This document shows, piece by piece, positions 51,705 to 51,897 of a stretch of 51,897 nucleotides of DNA. Each line of letters starts with the position of its first letter. Positions within the stretch are counted from its first letter, which is position 1. The DNA lies in assembly GCA_021818505.1 (NCBI GenBank), contig JAKADX010000030.1, positions 1-51,897 of the forward strand. Direction: 5' to 3'. This stretch comes from Pseudomonadota bacterium (GTDB lineage Bacteria > Pseudomonadota > Alphaproteobacteria > Acetobacterales > Acetobacteraceae). The notes under the pieces were generated by a model, which did no database searches, had not been told where the DNA came from, and was given only the letters and a program-made list of their open reading frames with translations. The position numbers and the translations under genes are program-made.

Positions 51705-51897
51705 GCACAAAGACTCTTGGGACGGTGCGAGGGTTCAACAGCTGTCAGTCGCGATAATCCGCACCATAACCCTTTATTATACCAAGCATAATTCTTCCGG
51801 AAAAGGTTTCAGCAAGATGTCAGCAAGCTATAGGGATCGGAATCTTGGTTCCTGCCAGGCGTCTCGCTTGGCAGAAAAGGGTACAGAGGCACGAATA
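51705..51897. other. AT-rich element sequence after integrase, cut by window edge
   Basis: The composition drops clearly in GC here (for example TTTATTATACCAAGCATAAT around 51772-51792), unlike the host DNA and consistent with acquired DNA. No gene start with a ribosome site is seen. A 10-base stem CTGCCAGGCG/CGCTTGGCAG with a 3-base loop (51852-51874) has no T-run after it and may be a protein-binding or attachment-related structure rather than a terminator. Confidence 0.5.

Noticed and set aside
51852-51874. Hairpin downstream of integrase as a terminator
   Set aside because: The stem is good but no T-run follows on either strand.

Overview
The window is very GC-rich and codes densely on both strands. 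Protein families and gene order point to an alphaproteobacterium of the Rhodospirillales, probably Acetobacteraceae. This rests on the trxB-lysR pair, the Acetobacteraceae-type unknown proteins and the many 4-base start/stop overlaps, not on a database search.

Layout. 1-3191: a cut-off unknown gene and a P-type (IIIA, proton-pump type) ATPase. 3436-7632: a plus-strand run of an Nramp-like metal carrier, an enolase-superfamily enzyme, an SDR and a Gfo/Idh/MocA oxidoreductase. 7637-12890: a facing, tightly coupled minus-strand Dpp/Opp-type ABC importer; together the two arms look like an uptake-plus-catabolism module. 12970-20599: a surface-polysaccharide locus with a three-domain glycosyltransferase, an NAD-sugar epimerase, three small proteins resembling decayed glycosyltransferase or methyltransferase modules, and a heptose-phosphate-type GHMP kinase. 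20604-22792: two coupled proteins of unknown function.

22853-27970: a crotonase, an AlkA-type glycosylase, a very small lipoprotein, a class III CoA-transferase and an OmpR/EnvZ-like two-component pair. 28235-30598: an MHYT-PAS-GGDEF-EAL cyclic-di-GMP protein. 30595-34293: an MFS carrier, a small unknown protein, a MarR regulator with a clear operator, a DUF1398 protein, a secreted protein and a YqaA-like membrane protein. 34290-39283: threonine-dehydratase-like enzyme, ArnT-like glycosyltransferase, Lrp regulator, thioredoxin reductase and LysR regulator. 39583-47102: a second polysaccharide locus (four glycosyltransferases, a hexapeptide acyltransferase and a GT39-like membrane protein). 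47107-50102: Rieske ferredoxin, FAD ferredoxin reductase, SMP-30 lactonase and a Cys-rich secreted protein.

50207-51897: an intact tRNA-Phe gene followed immediately by a P4-type tyrosine integrase. Repeats between them look like recombinase or regulator binding sites. This is probably the left end of an integrated element that continues past the right edge.

No CRISPR array, rRNA, transposase or known anti-phage system was seen. The least explained parts are the pseudoenzyme-rich sugar locus, the unknown pair at 20604-22792, and the leader region at 39472-39602.
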